Source: Zoogloeaceae bacterium
GTDB taxonomy: Bacteria; Pseudomonadota; Gammaproteobacteria; Burkholderiales; Rhodocyclaceae
Direction of reading: 5' to 3'
Assembly (NCBI GenBank): GCA_031259605.1
Contig: JAIRLE010000151.1
Coordinates: 1-7,792, forward strand
DNA: 7,792 nt
This document shows, one piece after another, positions 1 to 6,210 of this stretch. Position 1 is the first letter of the stretch, and every line of letters begins with the position of its first letter. Position numbers and translations under genes: made by a program. The notes below the pieces were generated by a model that saw nothing but the letters and a program-made list of their open reading frames with translations, had not been told where the DNA came from and made no database searches.

Positions 1-1
1 G

Positions 2-1072
2 CTCATTCCCTCCTCATCGGTCGGCAACAACCCGACCTGGCTTGCCTGCGCCGACAAAGTGATCCTTGAGGTGAACAGTTGGCAGAGCGCCGCGCTCGAA
101 GGCATGCACGACATCTACAACGTGGCGTTGCCGCCCCACCGCGCGCCGATCCCGCTCGTCAGCCCGACCGACCGCATCGGCTCGCCCTATCTGGAAGTCG
201 ATTCCGCCAAGATCGTCGCCGTGGTAAAGACCCATCGTCCCGACCGCAATTCACCCTTCTCGCCGCCGGACGAAAATTCCAAGAAAATCGCCGGACACAT
301 CCTGGAATTCCTCACCCATGAAGTGAAACAGGGCCGACTGCCCAAAAACCTGCTCCCCTTGCAGTCCGGGGTCGGCAACATTGCCAACGCCGTGCTCTCC
401 GGCCTGAACGACGGGCCGTTCGAGAATCTCACCTCCTACACCGAAGTGTTGCAGGACGGGATGCTGGACATGATCAAGTCCGGCAAGCTCGTCTGCGCCT
501 CGGCCACCGCCTTTTCGCTCTCGCCCAATGCGCTGGAGGAGCTAAACAAGGATCTGGCGCGCTACAGCAAGAACATCATCCTGCGCCCGCAGGAAATCTC
601 CAACAACCCGGAAGTCATCCGCCGCCTGGGGGTGATTGCCATGAACGGCATGATCGAGGCGGATATTTATGGCAACGTCAATTCCACGCACATCATGGGC
701 ACGAAGATGATGAACGGCCTGGGCGGCTCCGGAGATTTCGCCCGCAACGCCTACCTCTCCATCTTCATGACGCCTTCTGAAGCCAGGGGCGGCGACATTT
801 CCTGCATCGTGCCGATGGCATCGCACGTCGATCACACCGAACACGACGTGCAGGTTCTGGTCACGGAACAGGGACTGGCCGACCTGCGCGGCCTCTCGCC
901 CAAACAACGCGCCCAGGTGATCATCGAAAACTGCGCCCACCCGAATTTCAAACCCGCGCTCAAGGATTACTACAAGCGCGCCTTTGAGCGTTCGCCCGGC
1001 AAACACACGCCGCACCTGCTGGACGAGGCGCTCTCCTGGCACCAGCGCTATCTGGGCAGTGGAAAGATGTAA
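2..1072 (+). CDS. Succinate/acetyl-CoA CoA-transferase (acetyl-CoA hydrolase/transferase family), 5'-truncated
   Basis: Moves CoA between short acyl groups (succinate, acetate or propionate) in the cytoplasm. The frame is open from base 2, so the start lies upstream of the window; 356 residues are visible of about 500 usual for this family (E. coli ScpC is about 490), so roughly the first 140-150 are missing. The text matches the ScpC/Cat1/AarC family: VGNNPTW at the left edge, a GVGNIANAV motif, YTEVLQ at about 437-454 whose Glu (443-445) aligns with the catalytic Glu that forms the glutamyl-CoA intermediate, RPQEISNNPEVIRRLG, GNVNSTHIMG, GGSGDFARNAYLS near 722-760, then SHVDHTEHDV and EQGLADLRGLSP. 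The key residues are intact and the C-terminus looks complete. Family assignment is firm; the preferred acid substrate cannot be read from sequence. An in-frame GTG at 59 is internal and not the start. The stop codon lies 1 base before an inverted-repeat element. Confidence 0.93.
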   Translation, partial: LIPSSSVGNNPTWLACADKVILEVNSWQSAALEGMHDIYNVALPPHRAPIPLVSPTDRIGSPYLEVDSAKIVAVVKTHRPDRNSPFSPPDENSKKIAGHILEFLTHEVKQGRLPKNLLPLQSGVGNIANAVLSGLNDGPFENLTSYTEVLQDGMLDMIKSGKLVCASATAFSLSPNALEELNKDLARYSKNIILRPQEISNNPEVIRRLGVIAMNGMIEADIYGNVNSTHIMGTKMMNGLGGSGDFARNAYLSIFMTPSEARGGDISCIVPMASHVDHTEHDVQVLVTEQGLADLRGLSPKQRAQVIIENCAHPNFKPALKDYYKRAFERSPGKHTPHLLDEALSWHQRYLGSGKM

Positions 1073-1073
1073 A

Positions 1074-1208
1074 AACCTGTTCATGATTTCCGATAAGCCG
1101 CAATCCAAGCCATCTCCGCCAGACAGGAGAGAGAAAAGGCCGTGGCCGCGCGGGGTTTCCCCCTCTCCCGTTGCGCGGGAGAAGGCGGCGCGAAATCATG
1201 AACAGGTT
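1074..1208. mobile_element. MITE-like 135-bp element with perfect 17-bp terminal inverted repeats
   Basis: The sequence AACCTGTTCATGATTTC at 1074-1090 recurs as its exact reverse complement at 1192-1208. The match extends outward to 19 positions with one mismatch. The interior carries no convincing gene; its centre (about 1120-1185) is a minus-strand copy of the structured repeat described below. No target-site duplication is evident. The left arm begins almost at the stop codon of the CoA-transferase, and the right arm ends exactly beside an in-frame TAG of the minus-strand RTX remnant. Size and termini suit a non-autonomous transposable element. A long-stem transcription-end structure for the upstream gene is the alternative. 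Confidence 0.5.
1120..1185 (-). repeat. Structured dispersed repeat, copy 1 (divergent, minus strand)
   Basis: Read on the minus strand, this stretch has the same order of blocks as the repeats near 1535 and 5488: a CTCCC...GGGAG hairpin, a run of G then AAAC, a CCGCGC block, and then TTTTCTCTCTCC. It is clearly more diverged than the other two are from each other. On the + strand it shows a hairpin with arms TCTCCCG and CGGGAGA and a 5-base loop at about 1163-1181. It lies wholly inside the 135-bp inverted-repeat element. Confidence 0.5.
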
Positions 1209-1438
1209 CTAAGCCTTGCCCGTCATTCCCGCCTCCGCAAGGATGATGTTGACGACGCGCCTGTATCGCCAGCCGCTCCCGCCTTCCCTGCCGCTCTCCG
1301 CGGTTGCGGAAAGCAGGTGATCGTCCGTGTCGCCGCCGTGCAGGATGTCGTTGCCCGCCCGCCCAGAAGAATATCCCGGCCCGTGCCGCCCACCACGACA
1401 TCCTGATCCTGAAGGGCGTCTTTCGCCGTGGCGGTCAG
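1209..1438 (-). pseudogene. Remnant of an RTX (haemolysin-type Ca2+-binding nonamer) gene
   Basis: On the minus strand, three consecutive units resemble the RTX nonamer GGxGxDxLx: GGTGRDILL (1390-1364), an AGNDILH unit (1363-1338) and GGDTDDHLL (1337-1311). The middle unit has 26 bases where 27 are needed, so one base is missing and the frame changes between units one and two. Upstream the first frame reads LTATAKDALQDQDVVV. Downstream the second frame continues to a TAG at 1209-1211. Intact nonamers of this kind form parallel beta-rolls that bind Ca2+ in secreted type I exoproteins. No large RTX gene is present around it, so this looks like the decayed 3' end of one. A sequencing error at the frameshift would not change this, because upstream coding is also absent. 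Confidence 0.5.
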
Positions 1439-1534
1439 CGGCCGGCTTGGATGTGGCCGTTGCTTCCCGGAGAGTGTGCTCCGGCGGTGGCGAGAGCGCG
1501 CCGTTCCGTTGCTCGCACTCAACCGCCCGGCGCT

Positions 1535-1655
1535 CCTCTCCCGGCGCTAAAGCGCCACCCTCTCCCACAAGTGGGCGAGGGTAAAACCCGCGCCGCTGCC
1601 TGCTTTTCTCTCTCCGGCCTGAACAGCGGGCGAAAGAGAGAGAGGGGGGACAAAA
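1535..1655 (+). repeat. Structured dispersed repeat, copy 2
   Basis: Bases 1535-1560 are identical to 5488-5513, and 1561-1600 match 5514-5553 with 4 differences and no gap. The unit contains nested hairpins: GGCGC-TAAA-GCGCC at 1543-1556, then CCCAC-AA-GTGGG within CCCTC...GAGGG (about 1558-1581), then a CT-rich stretch answered by a GA-rich stretch at about 1605-1647 that can pair imperfectly. It is extragenic. The open frames that cross it are artefacts of its base composition. Confidence 0.75.
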
Positions 1656-1852
1656 CTTTTGTTTTTTAAAACAGCTTCCAAGGACAGAACGGCGCTTCGC
1701 GCCTTCGGCATCGGGAATCAGGGATCAGAGCGGAGCCAGTCATGCCCATCGCGCGGTCACTGATCACAAAGCGCGCGCAGTACGCACACTTTGTCCTCCG
1801 CCTCCTGAAAGCCGGTAAGATATGCGCTTCAGCCCTTGTTTTTCCTGTGTCC
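1656..1852. other. Intergenic stretch without a supported gene
   Basis: This holds an AT-rich patch (an ACAAAA-C-TTTTGT palindrome at 1650-1662 followed by T and A runs) and a small GGCGC-TTC-GCGCC hairpin at 1691-1703. An in-frame ATG at 1742 would add 37 residues to the RDD protein. They do not resemble the family N-terminus, so the stretch is treated as non-coding leader. A TTGTCC (1791-1796) with TAAGAT (1816-1821) is at best a weak promoter with a 19-base gap. Confidence 0.35.
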
Positions 1853-2278
1853 ATGTCTTCGCCTTCTTTTTTGCGTTGTCTTGCCGCGCTGGCTTATGAA
1901 TCCCTGCTGCTCCTGGCCGTGCTCGCGGTAGGGTTGCTCCTGCCCTACATCCTGCTGGGCGCGCTGGCAAAGGTTGCGGCAGCGCCTTGGGTGCAGCGCG
2001 CGCATTGCTTCATCCTGCTGGGCGCGTATTTCATCGGGTTTTGGCTGCATGGCGGACAGACGCTGGCGATGCGAACCTGGCGGTTGAAGCTGATCGACCA
2101 GGGCGGCGGCCGCTTGCGTCCCATGCAGGCCCTGCTCCGTTACCTCGCCGCCTGGCCCAGCGTCCTTTTTCTGGGGATTGGCCTGTTGTGGCGCTTCGTC
2201 GACCCGGACAAACAGTTTTTGCACGATCGCATCGCCGGCACACGCCTGATCCGCAGTGACTCATCGGACGCCAGATAA
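1853..2278 (+). CDS. RDD-family integral membrane protein
   Basis: A 141-residue protein with three hydrophobic segments, at about residues 9-31, 47-61 and 96-112. It begins SPSFLRCLAALAYE, the N-terminal Arg plus acidic-residue helix typical of RDD proteins. It continues with GGQTLAMRTWRLKLID and an RYLAAWPS stretch, and ends DPDKQFLHDRIAGTRLI, the conserved carboxy-terminal signature seen in proteobacterial members. The ATG at 1853 places the RDD Arg helix right at the N-terminus; an in-frame ATG at 1742 gives an extension lacking family character. No clear Shine-Dalgarno sequence precedes 1853. The biochemical role is unknown for most RDD proteins, with transport proposed for some, so no function is assigned. 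It stands alone, about 190 bases before hldD. Confidence 0.85.
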   Translation: MSSPSFLRCLAALAYESLLLLAVLAVGLLLPYILLGALAKVAAAPWVQRAHCFILLGAYFIGFWLHGGQTLAMRTWRLKLIDQGGGRLRPMQALLRYLAAWPSVLFLGIGLLWRFVDPDKQFLHDRIAGTRLIRSDSSDAR

Positions 2279-2402
2279 GGCGGCGATAACCTGCCCAAAA
2301 CCCGCATGGTCACTGTGTTGGCTACCGACGAATCATTGCGCCCCGCGACCGTCCGCATTTTGGTCGTTTCCGTCGCTGTGTTATTTTTTTCTACTTTCGG
2401 GT

Positions 2403-2443
2403 ATTGTCCGTCCTCGCTTCGGCGGACAATTCCATTTTGGAAT
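2403..2443 (+). promoter_or_regulatory. Two adjacent hairpins in the hldD leader
   Basis: ATTGTCCG (2403-2410) pairs with CGGACAAT (2423-2430), extendable by two inner pairs. A second stem, ATTCCA-TTT-TGGAAT (2429-2443), follows and overlaps it by two bases, so the two are partly exclusive. They sit 25 bases before the hldD start. The first could end transcription from the RDD gene, but no T-run follows it. Otherwise they could structure the hldD 5' leader. A T-rich patch at about 2380-2395 might hold a promoter, but no good -35/-10 pair is visible. Confidence 0.35.
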
Positions 2444-2468
2444 CAACCTCGAATTCTGGGCAAACACG

Positions 2469-3464
2469 ATGTCGAATTATGTGGTCGTAACCGGCGCGGC
2501 CGGATTTATCGGGTCAAACCTGGTCAAGGCATTGAACACGCGCGGCGAGCGGCGGATTATCGCGGTGGATAACCTCGCGCGCGCCGAAAAGTTCAAGAAT
2601 CTCGCCGACTGCGAGATTGCCGACTACCTGGACAAGGAAGACTTCATCGCGCGCATCCAGCAAGGACATTTCGATGGCGAAATCGACGCCATCCTGCACC
2701 AAGGCGCGTGCTCCAACACCATGGAAACCGACGGCCGCTACATGATGGAAAACAACTACCGCTACTCTTCCATCCTGCTCAACTGGTGCCAGGATCAGGA
2801 AGTGCCGCTGCTGTATGCCTCCAGCGCCGCAACCTATGGCGGCGGCGGAATTTTCCGGGAAAAGCGCCAGTACGAAACGCCCCTGAACATCTACGGCTAT
2901 TCCAAGTTCCTGTTCGATCAAGTGGCGCGCCAGCGTCTTCCGGGAAGTTCGCAGGTGGTGGGACTGCGCTATTTCAACGTCTATGGCCCGCGCGAACAGC
3001 ACAAGGGACGCATGGCTTCCGTGGCCTTCCACCACTATCGCCAGTTCAGGAATGAAGGCCGGGTCAAGCTCTTCAAAGGCTCGCACGGCTATGCGCATGG
3101 CGAGCAGCAACGGGATTTCGTCTTCATCGATGATGTCGTCAGGGTCAATCTGTTTTTCCTCGAACATCCGGAAAAATCCGGCATTTTCAATCTGGGCACG
3201 GGACGCGCGCAGAGTTTCAACGCGCTGGCGCTCGCCACGGTCAATGGCTGCCGCGCCCTGCAAGGCGAAGCGCCGCTTGCCCTGGAGGAAATCGTCGAGC
3301 GCGGCCTGCTGGAATATGTCGATTTTCCACAAGACCTGGAAGGCAAGTACCAGGCTTTTACGCAAGCCGATCTGACGCGCCTGCGTTCAGTCGGCTATGC
3401 CGCGCCGTTCGCCACGGTGGAAGAAGGCGTTTCCCAATATGTGCAATGGTTGGCCAGACAATGA
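2469..3464 (+). CDS. hldD: ADP-L-glycero-D-manno-heptose 6-epimerase
   Basis: Cytoplasmic short-chain dehydrogenase/reductase-type enzyme that converts ADP-D-glycero-D-manno-heptose to the L-glycero form, the donor of inner-core heptose in lipopolysaccharide. At 331 residues it is close to the family length (about 310-335). It has the nucleotide-binding GAAGFIG at 9-15, HQGACSNTMETDG at 78-89, YASSAATYGG at 116-125, the catalytic YxxxK as Y142 and K146 in YGYSKFLFD, and RYFNVYGPREQHKGRMASVAFH with the second family lysine at K180. QRDFVF, IFNLGTGRAQSF and YQAFTQADLTRLR follow, all close to E. coli HldD. The ATG at 2469 puts the Rossmann strand at residue 4, as in the family. The frame stays open back to 2256, but that extension overlaps the RDD gene and carries no domain. 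The last bases overlap cysM as ATGA. Confidence 0.97.
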   Translation: MSNYVVVTGAAGFIGSNLVKALNTRGERRIIAVDNLARAEKFKNLADCEIADYLDKEDFIARIQQGHFDGEIDAILHQGACSNTMETDGRYMMENNYRYSSILLNWCQDQEVPLLYASSAATYGGGGIFREKRQYETPLNIYGYSKFLFDQVARQRLPGSSQVVGLRYFNVYGPREQHKGRMASVAFHHYRQFRNEGRVKLFKGSHGYAHGEQQRDFVFIDDVVRVNLFFLEHPEKSGIFNLGTGRAQSFNALALATVNGCRALQGEAPLALEEIVERGLLEYVDFPQDLEGKYQAFTQADLTRLRSVGYAAPFATVEEGVSQYVQWLARQ

Positions 3465-4381
3465 ATACCCGCGCCCGCCCCGTTTTCAAAAAACTGGAAG
3501 ATTTTGTCGGCAATACGCCGCTCATTGAATTGCAACGCCTGCCGGGCGTGGAAAACCGGCGGCGCAACAATGCCATCCTGGTGAAGCTGGAAGGCAACAA
3601 TCCGGCGGGTTCGGTGAAAGACAGGCCGGCGCTTTCCATGATCAGCGAAGCGGAAGCGCGCGGCGACATCAAACCAGGCGATACCCTGATCGAAGCCACT
3701 TCCGGCAATACCGGCATTGCGCTGGCGATGGCCGCCACCATGCGCGGCTACCGCATGATTCTGGTCATGCCGGAAAATCAGAGTCTGGAACGGCGGCAAA
3801 CCATGCGCGCCTATGGCGCTGAACTGGTGCTCACCCCCAAGAATGGCGGCATGGAACTCGCCCGCGACATGGCAGGCAAGATGCGCGACGCGGGCGAAGG
3901 CATCATCCTCGACCAGTTCGCCAACCCCGACAATCCCAAGGCGCATTTCACCGGCACCGGCCCGGAAATCTGGCGCGACACGGCGGGCAGCGTCACGCAT
4001 TTCGTCTCCTCGATGGGCACCACGGGCACGATTATCGGCGCGGCGCGCTTCCTGAAGTCGCAAGACCCGGCAATCCGCATCATCGGCTGCCAGCCGGACG
4101 GCGACAGCCAGATTCCCGGCATCCGCAAATGGCCGGAGGCCTACCTGCCCAAAATCTATGACAAACAATGGATAGACCAACTGGAACTCGTTTCCCAGGC
4201 CGAAGCCGAGGACATGACCCGGCGACTGGCGAAAGAAGAAGGCATATTCGCCGGCATTTCCTCCGGCGGCGCGCTGGTCGTGACCCTGCGCCTTGCCAGC
4301 CAACTCGAAAACGCCGTCATCGTCTCCATCATCTGCGACCGGGGCGACCGTTACCTGACAACCGGCGTTTTCCCGGCCTGA
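3461..4381 (+). CDS. cysM: Cysteine synthase B (O-acetylserine sulfhydrylase, CysM type)
   Basis: PLP enzyme making cysteine from O-acetylserine and sulfide; CysM-type enzymes can also use thiosulfate. The 306 residues match E. coli CysM (303) nearly end to end: VGNTPLIEL at 16-24, EGNNPAGSVKDRPALSMI with the PLP lysine at K53, TSGNTG at 80-85 (substrate loop), MRAYGAELVL, FANPDNPKAHFTGTGPEIW, the PLP-phosphate loop SSMGTTGT at 183-190, GISSGG at 265-270 and CDRGDRYLTTGVF at the end. GNNPAGSVKDR and the CDRGDRYL tail favour CysM over CysK. The start chosen is ATG at 3461, whose ATGA overlaps the hldD stop, suggesting translational coupling; an in-frame ATG at 3446 would add only 5 residues. 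Cotranscription with hldD is inferred. No separate promoter is visible. Confidence 0.96.
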   Translation: MNTRARPVFKKLEDFVGNTPLIELQRLPGVENRRRNNAILVKLEGNNPAGSVKDRPALSMISEAEARGDIKPGDTLIEATSGNTGIALAMAATMRGYRMILVMPENQSLERRQTMRAYGAELVLTPKNGGMELARDMAGKMRDAGEGIILDQFANPDNPKAHFTGTGPEIWRDTAGSVTHFVSSMGTTGTIIGAARFLKSQDPAIRIIGCQPDGDSQIPGIRKWPEAYLPKIYDKQWIDQLELVSQAEAEDMTRRLAKEEGIFAGISSGGALVVTLRLASQLENAVIVSIICDRGDRYLTTGVFPA

Positions 4382-4507
4382 ACAGGTGTAGCCGAATGTC
4401 CGCAAGCCAGGCAGGACTGACGCCGTTCATCGCGTGATTCTGCCCAGAAAACAGATAACTTGCGACTTCGCCGTATGGTCATGATTTATTTTTTCGGATG
4501 CGTATTC

Positions 4508-5311
4508 ATGCGGGTGTTGTTTCCCATCGGATCAGCGGCATCGGGCGGCGCTTGGCGCGGGCGCTGGCGTGTGTTCGTTCTTCTTGGCTGTCTGTTTCAG
4601 GCCGCTTGCGTTTCGCTGCAACCGCGCCTGGGCAGCGCCGCCGCCGCATGGCGGCCTTCACCCAATTTCGAACCGCGCCGCGCCAATTACGTGATTTTGC
4701 ATCACACCAGCAACGACACCCTGGAATACGCGCTCGGCGTATTGACCCACCCGCTTTCCGGCGTCAGCAGCCATTACCTCATTGGCCGCGATGGACAAGT
4801 GCTGCAACTGGTGGATGAGAACCAGCGCGCCTGGCACGCGGGCGCGTCCATGTGGGGCGGACAGACGGACATGAATTCCGCTTCCATCGGCATAGAACTG
4901 GACAACACAGGCAACGAACCTTTTCCGCCCATCCAGATTGACGCCCTCATCGCCCTTTTGCGAGACATCCGGAGCCGTCACGCCATTCCCCGCGCCAATG
5001 TGCTCGCGCACGCCGACATCGCGCCGGAAAGGAAAAGCGATCCGGGCATCCTGTTTCCCTGGCGACAGTTGGCCCAAGCAGGTTTCGGTCTCTGGTGCGA
5101 TCCGCCCTGGATCAGGCCGCCAGAAGGTTTCGACGCCCTCCTCGGCCTCGCCGCGCTGGGTTACAACACCCGCCATCCCGCTGCCGCCATCGCCGCCTTC
5201 AAGCGCCGTTTCGCGCCCAACGACACGGATACGGAACTGAATGCGGAAAATCACGCCCTGCTCTATTGCCTGTTGCGCTCGCCCGAAAACATCTCCCCGG
5301 AATCTCCCTGA
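4508..5311 (+). CDS. Probable lipoprotein N-acetylmuramoyl-L-alanine amidase (Amidase_2, AmiD/AmpD type)
   Basis: Zinc amidase that cuts the amide between N-acetylmuramic acid and L-alanine of peptidoglycan or muropeptides, probably in the periplasm. Numbered from ATG 4508 (267 residues): a basic then hydrophobic leader (RGRWRVFVLLGCLFQAAC), the Amidase_2 domain at about 60-185, and a C-terminal helical peptidoglycan-binding-like domain at about 203-257 (FDALLGLAALGYN...AIAAFKRRF). Likely zinc ligands are H65 (ILHHTS), H168 (LAHAD) and D178 (KSDPG), with E130 (GIELDN) and K176 as catalytic-site candidates, the pattern seen in AmpD and AmiD. SSHYLIGRDG and AWHAG are also typical. The lipidated cysteine would be C34 (QAAC) or C28 (LLGC); neither is a textbook lipobox. 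ATG 4475, ATG 4481 and TTG 4460 are in-frame alternative starts; 4508 gives the most normal signal peptide. Confidence 0.85.
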   Translation: MRVLFPIGSAASGGAWRGRWRVFVLLGCLFQAACVSLQPRLGSAAAAWRPSPNFEPRRANYVILHHTSNDTLEYALGVLTHPLSGVSSHYLIGRDGQVLQLVDENQRAWHAGASMWGGQTDMNSASIGIELDNTGNEPFPPIQIDALIALLRDIRSRHAIPRANVLAHADIAPERKSDPGILFPWRQLAQAGFGLWCDPPWIRPPEGFDALLGLAALGYNTRHPAAAIAAFKRRFAPNDTDTELNAENHALLYCLLRSPENISPESP

Positions 5312-5487
5312 GGCTCGACGCGCAGGCGGGGTTGACGCCGCCGGACGGCATCCACGTCACGCTCTTGCCGGAAGAGAGGGCGGCGCACACCGGCAGCATT
5401 CTTGCGGGCGATACGGAATGCACATGCCCAGAGGGCGGATGAGGGGCGATTCACCTGGAAAGTACGGTTCAGGGATGAACCGCCGCC
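5312..5487. other. Intergenic stretch, no supported gene; one hairpin
   Basis: After the amidase stop no frame shows recognisable protein character. A clear hairpin CGGTTCA-GGGA-TGAACCG lies at 5465-5482, immediately before the structured repeat. No T-run follows it, so it is not a classical intrinsic terminator. Confidence 0.4.
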
Positions 5488-5590
5488 CCTCTCCCGGCGC
5501 TAAAGCGCCACCCGCACCCCCAAGTGGGCGAGGGGAAAACCCGCGCCGCTGCCGCGTCTCTCTCCCGCCCAACGGGAGAGAGGACGGCAA
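5488..5590 (+). repeat. Structured dispersed repeat, copy 3
   Basis: The first 66 bases match 1535-1600 with 4 differences. It contains GGCGC-TAAA-GCGCC (5496-5509), an imperfect CCC...GGG stem with CAAGTGGG, then a perfect 10-bp hairpin CTCTCTCCCG/CGGGAGAGAG at 5558-5567 and 5573-5582 with loop CCCAA. In copy 2 the last hairpin has drifted but keeps the CT-rich/GA-rich arms. Its position between the amidase and the efflux operon, with strong stems, would suit a transcription or RNA-stability barrier, though no T-run follows. Confidence 0.75.
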
Positions 5591-5702
5591 GCGGCGGCGC
5601 GGACTGAAAATACGATGATGGCATTCATGCGATTGCCCTGGTGCCCGGGGCAGGTAAATCGGGGATCAAAAAGACTCCCGCATGTTGAACGCGCATGAAT
5701 GA

Positions 5703-5732
5703 TTGACAATTGCGTTCCCCTCTTGCTATAAG
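5703..5732 (+). promoter_or_regulatory. Sigma-70-type promoter of the metal-efflux operon
   Basis: A consensus -35 TTGACA (5703-5708) is followed after 18 bases by TATAAG (5727-5732), 5 of 6 to the -10 consensus, preceded by TGC (5724-5726), an extended -10. The transcript should start near 5738-5741, only a few bases before the ATG at 5743, which has no Shine-Dalgarno sequence. No convincing CueR-type dyad or CusR/CopR box is recognisable around it. Confidence 0.6.
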
Positions 5733-5742
5733 CCAAACCCAT

Positions 5743-6189
5743 ATGCGCTTCCCAAAATTCTTCTCTCTCCTGCTGGCCTTCTTCGTCATGTCCGCCGCCT
5801 TTCCGGGCAACATGGCGCTGGCTTCTGGCGCGCGGGATACGAACGGTTTGCATGCCATGTCGGCGAACTGCCACGCATCCGCAAACGCCGACACGCTTCC
5901 CGCCAGTCTTGTCGCCGCTCATGACCATGCCTTGCATGGGCGCCATGGGCATGACATGAAGATTGGGGCGCAAGCGCAACATGACGATTGTCCCGGTACT
6001 TCTTCCCACGGTTGTTTCAATACCGGTTGCGCCAGCGTCACGAGTTGCTCCGGCTTCATCGGTCTTTTTCCCCTGACGGAAATCTCTTCTGTCATCCCCA
6101 ACGCGCAAGAAGCCATTCCTTTTCGCGCTTCCCTCTATCTCGACGCCCACGTCACGGGCATCTACCACCCTCCCCGGCAACACGCCTGA
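5743..6189 (+). CDS. Exported His/Cys-rich protein, possible metal-binding CzcI/DUF2946- or CopL-like protein
   Basis: 148 residues. MRFPKFFSLLLAFFVMSAAFPGNMALA is a good Sec signal peptide, with cleavage likely after ALA (residue 27). The mature part has 12 His and 5 Cys over the whole chain, dense between 43 and 102: CH at 43-44, H60, H62, H65, H68, H70 with M72, H80, C83, H89, C91, C96 and C102. This suggests periplasmic binding of Cu, Ag or a similar ion. I do not recognise the family with certainty. Its position just before a TolC-family gene is that of czcI in czc operons, and the PPRQHA tail and late His residues recall that small DUF2946-type family; CopL-type proteins are another option. 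ATG 5743 is preferred because the signal peptide starts there and a promoter ends 10 bases upstream. The further ATG at 5788 would cut the signal peptide. Confidence 0.7.
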   Translation: MRFPKFFSLLLAFFVMSAAFPGNMALASGARDTNGLHAMSANCHASANADTLPASLVAAHDHALHGRHGHDMKIGAQAQHDDCPGTSSHGCFNTGCASVTSCSGFIGLFPLTEISSVIPNAQEAIPFRASLYLDAHVTGIYHPPRQHA

Positions 6190-6210
6190 TTCCAGATTGG
6201 TTCCTTGAGC

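Noticed and set aside
1120..1600. CRISPR array
   Set aside because: The repeats here are few, long, diverged and in both orientations, without regular spacers.
1304..1669. Plus-strand open frames over the 1300-1670 region
   Set aside because: They run through the structured repeat (PSPGAKAPP-like text comes from the repeat itself), and the protein-like signal here is on the minus strand (RTX).
1742..1852. 37-residue N-terminal extension of the RDD protein
   Set aside because: No family resemblance; the RDD Arg helix begins right after ATG 1853.
2256..2468. 71-residue N-terminal extension of HldD
   Set aside because: It overlaps the RDD gene, contains hairpins, and the family N-terminus begins at the Rossmann strand from ATG 2469.
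2514..3365. Long open frame (283 codons) on the minus strand opposite hldD
   Set aside because: It mirrors the codon pattern of the well-supported hldD gene, has no recognisable domain, and such antisense frames are common in GC-rich coding DNA.
3395..4405. Long open frame (336 codons) on the minus strand opposite cysM
   Set aside because: Its translation is a composition shadow of cysM with no family features; cysM matches its family end to end.
5312..5442. Out-of-phase open stretch after the amidase stop, as a possible C-terminal domain lost by frameshift
   Set aside because: The amidase already has its peptidoglycan-binding-like C-terminal domain and normal length, and the stretch shows no recognisable domain.
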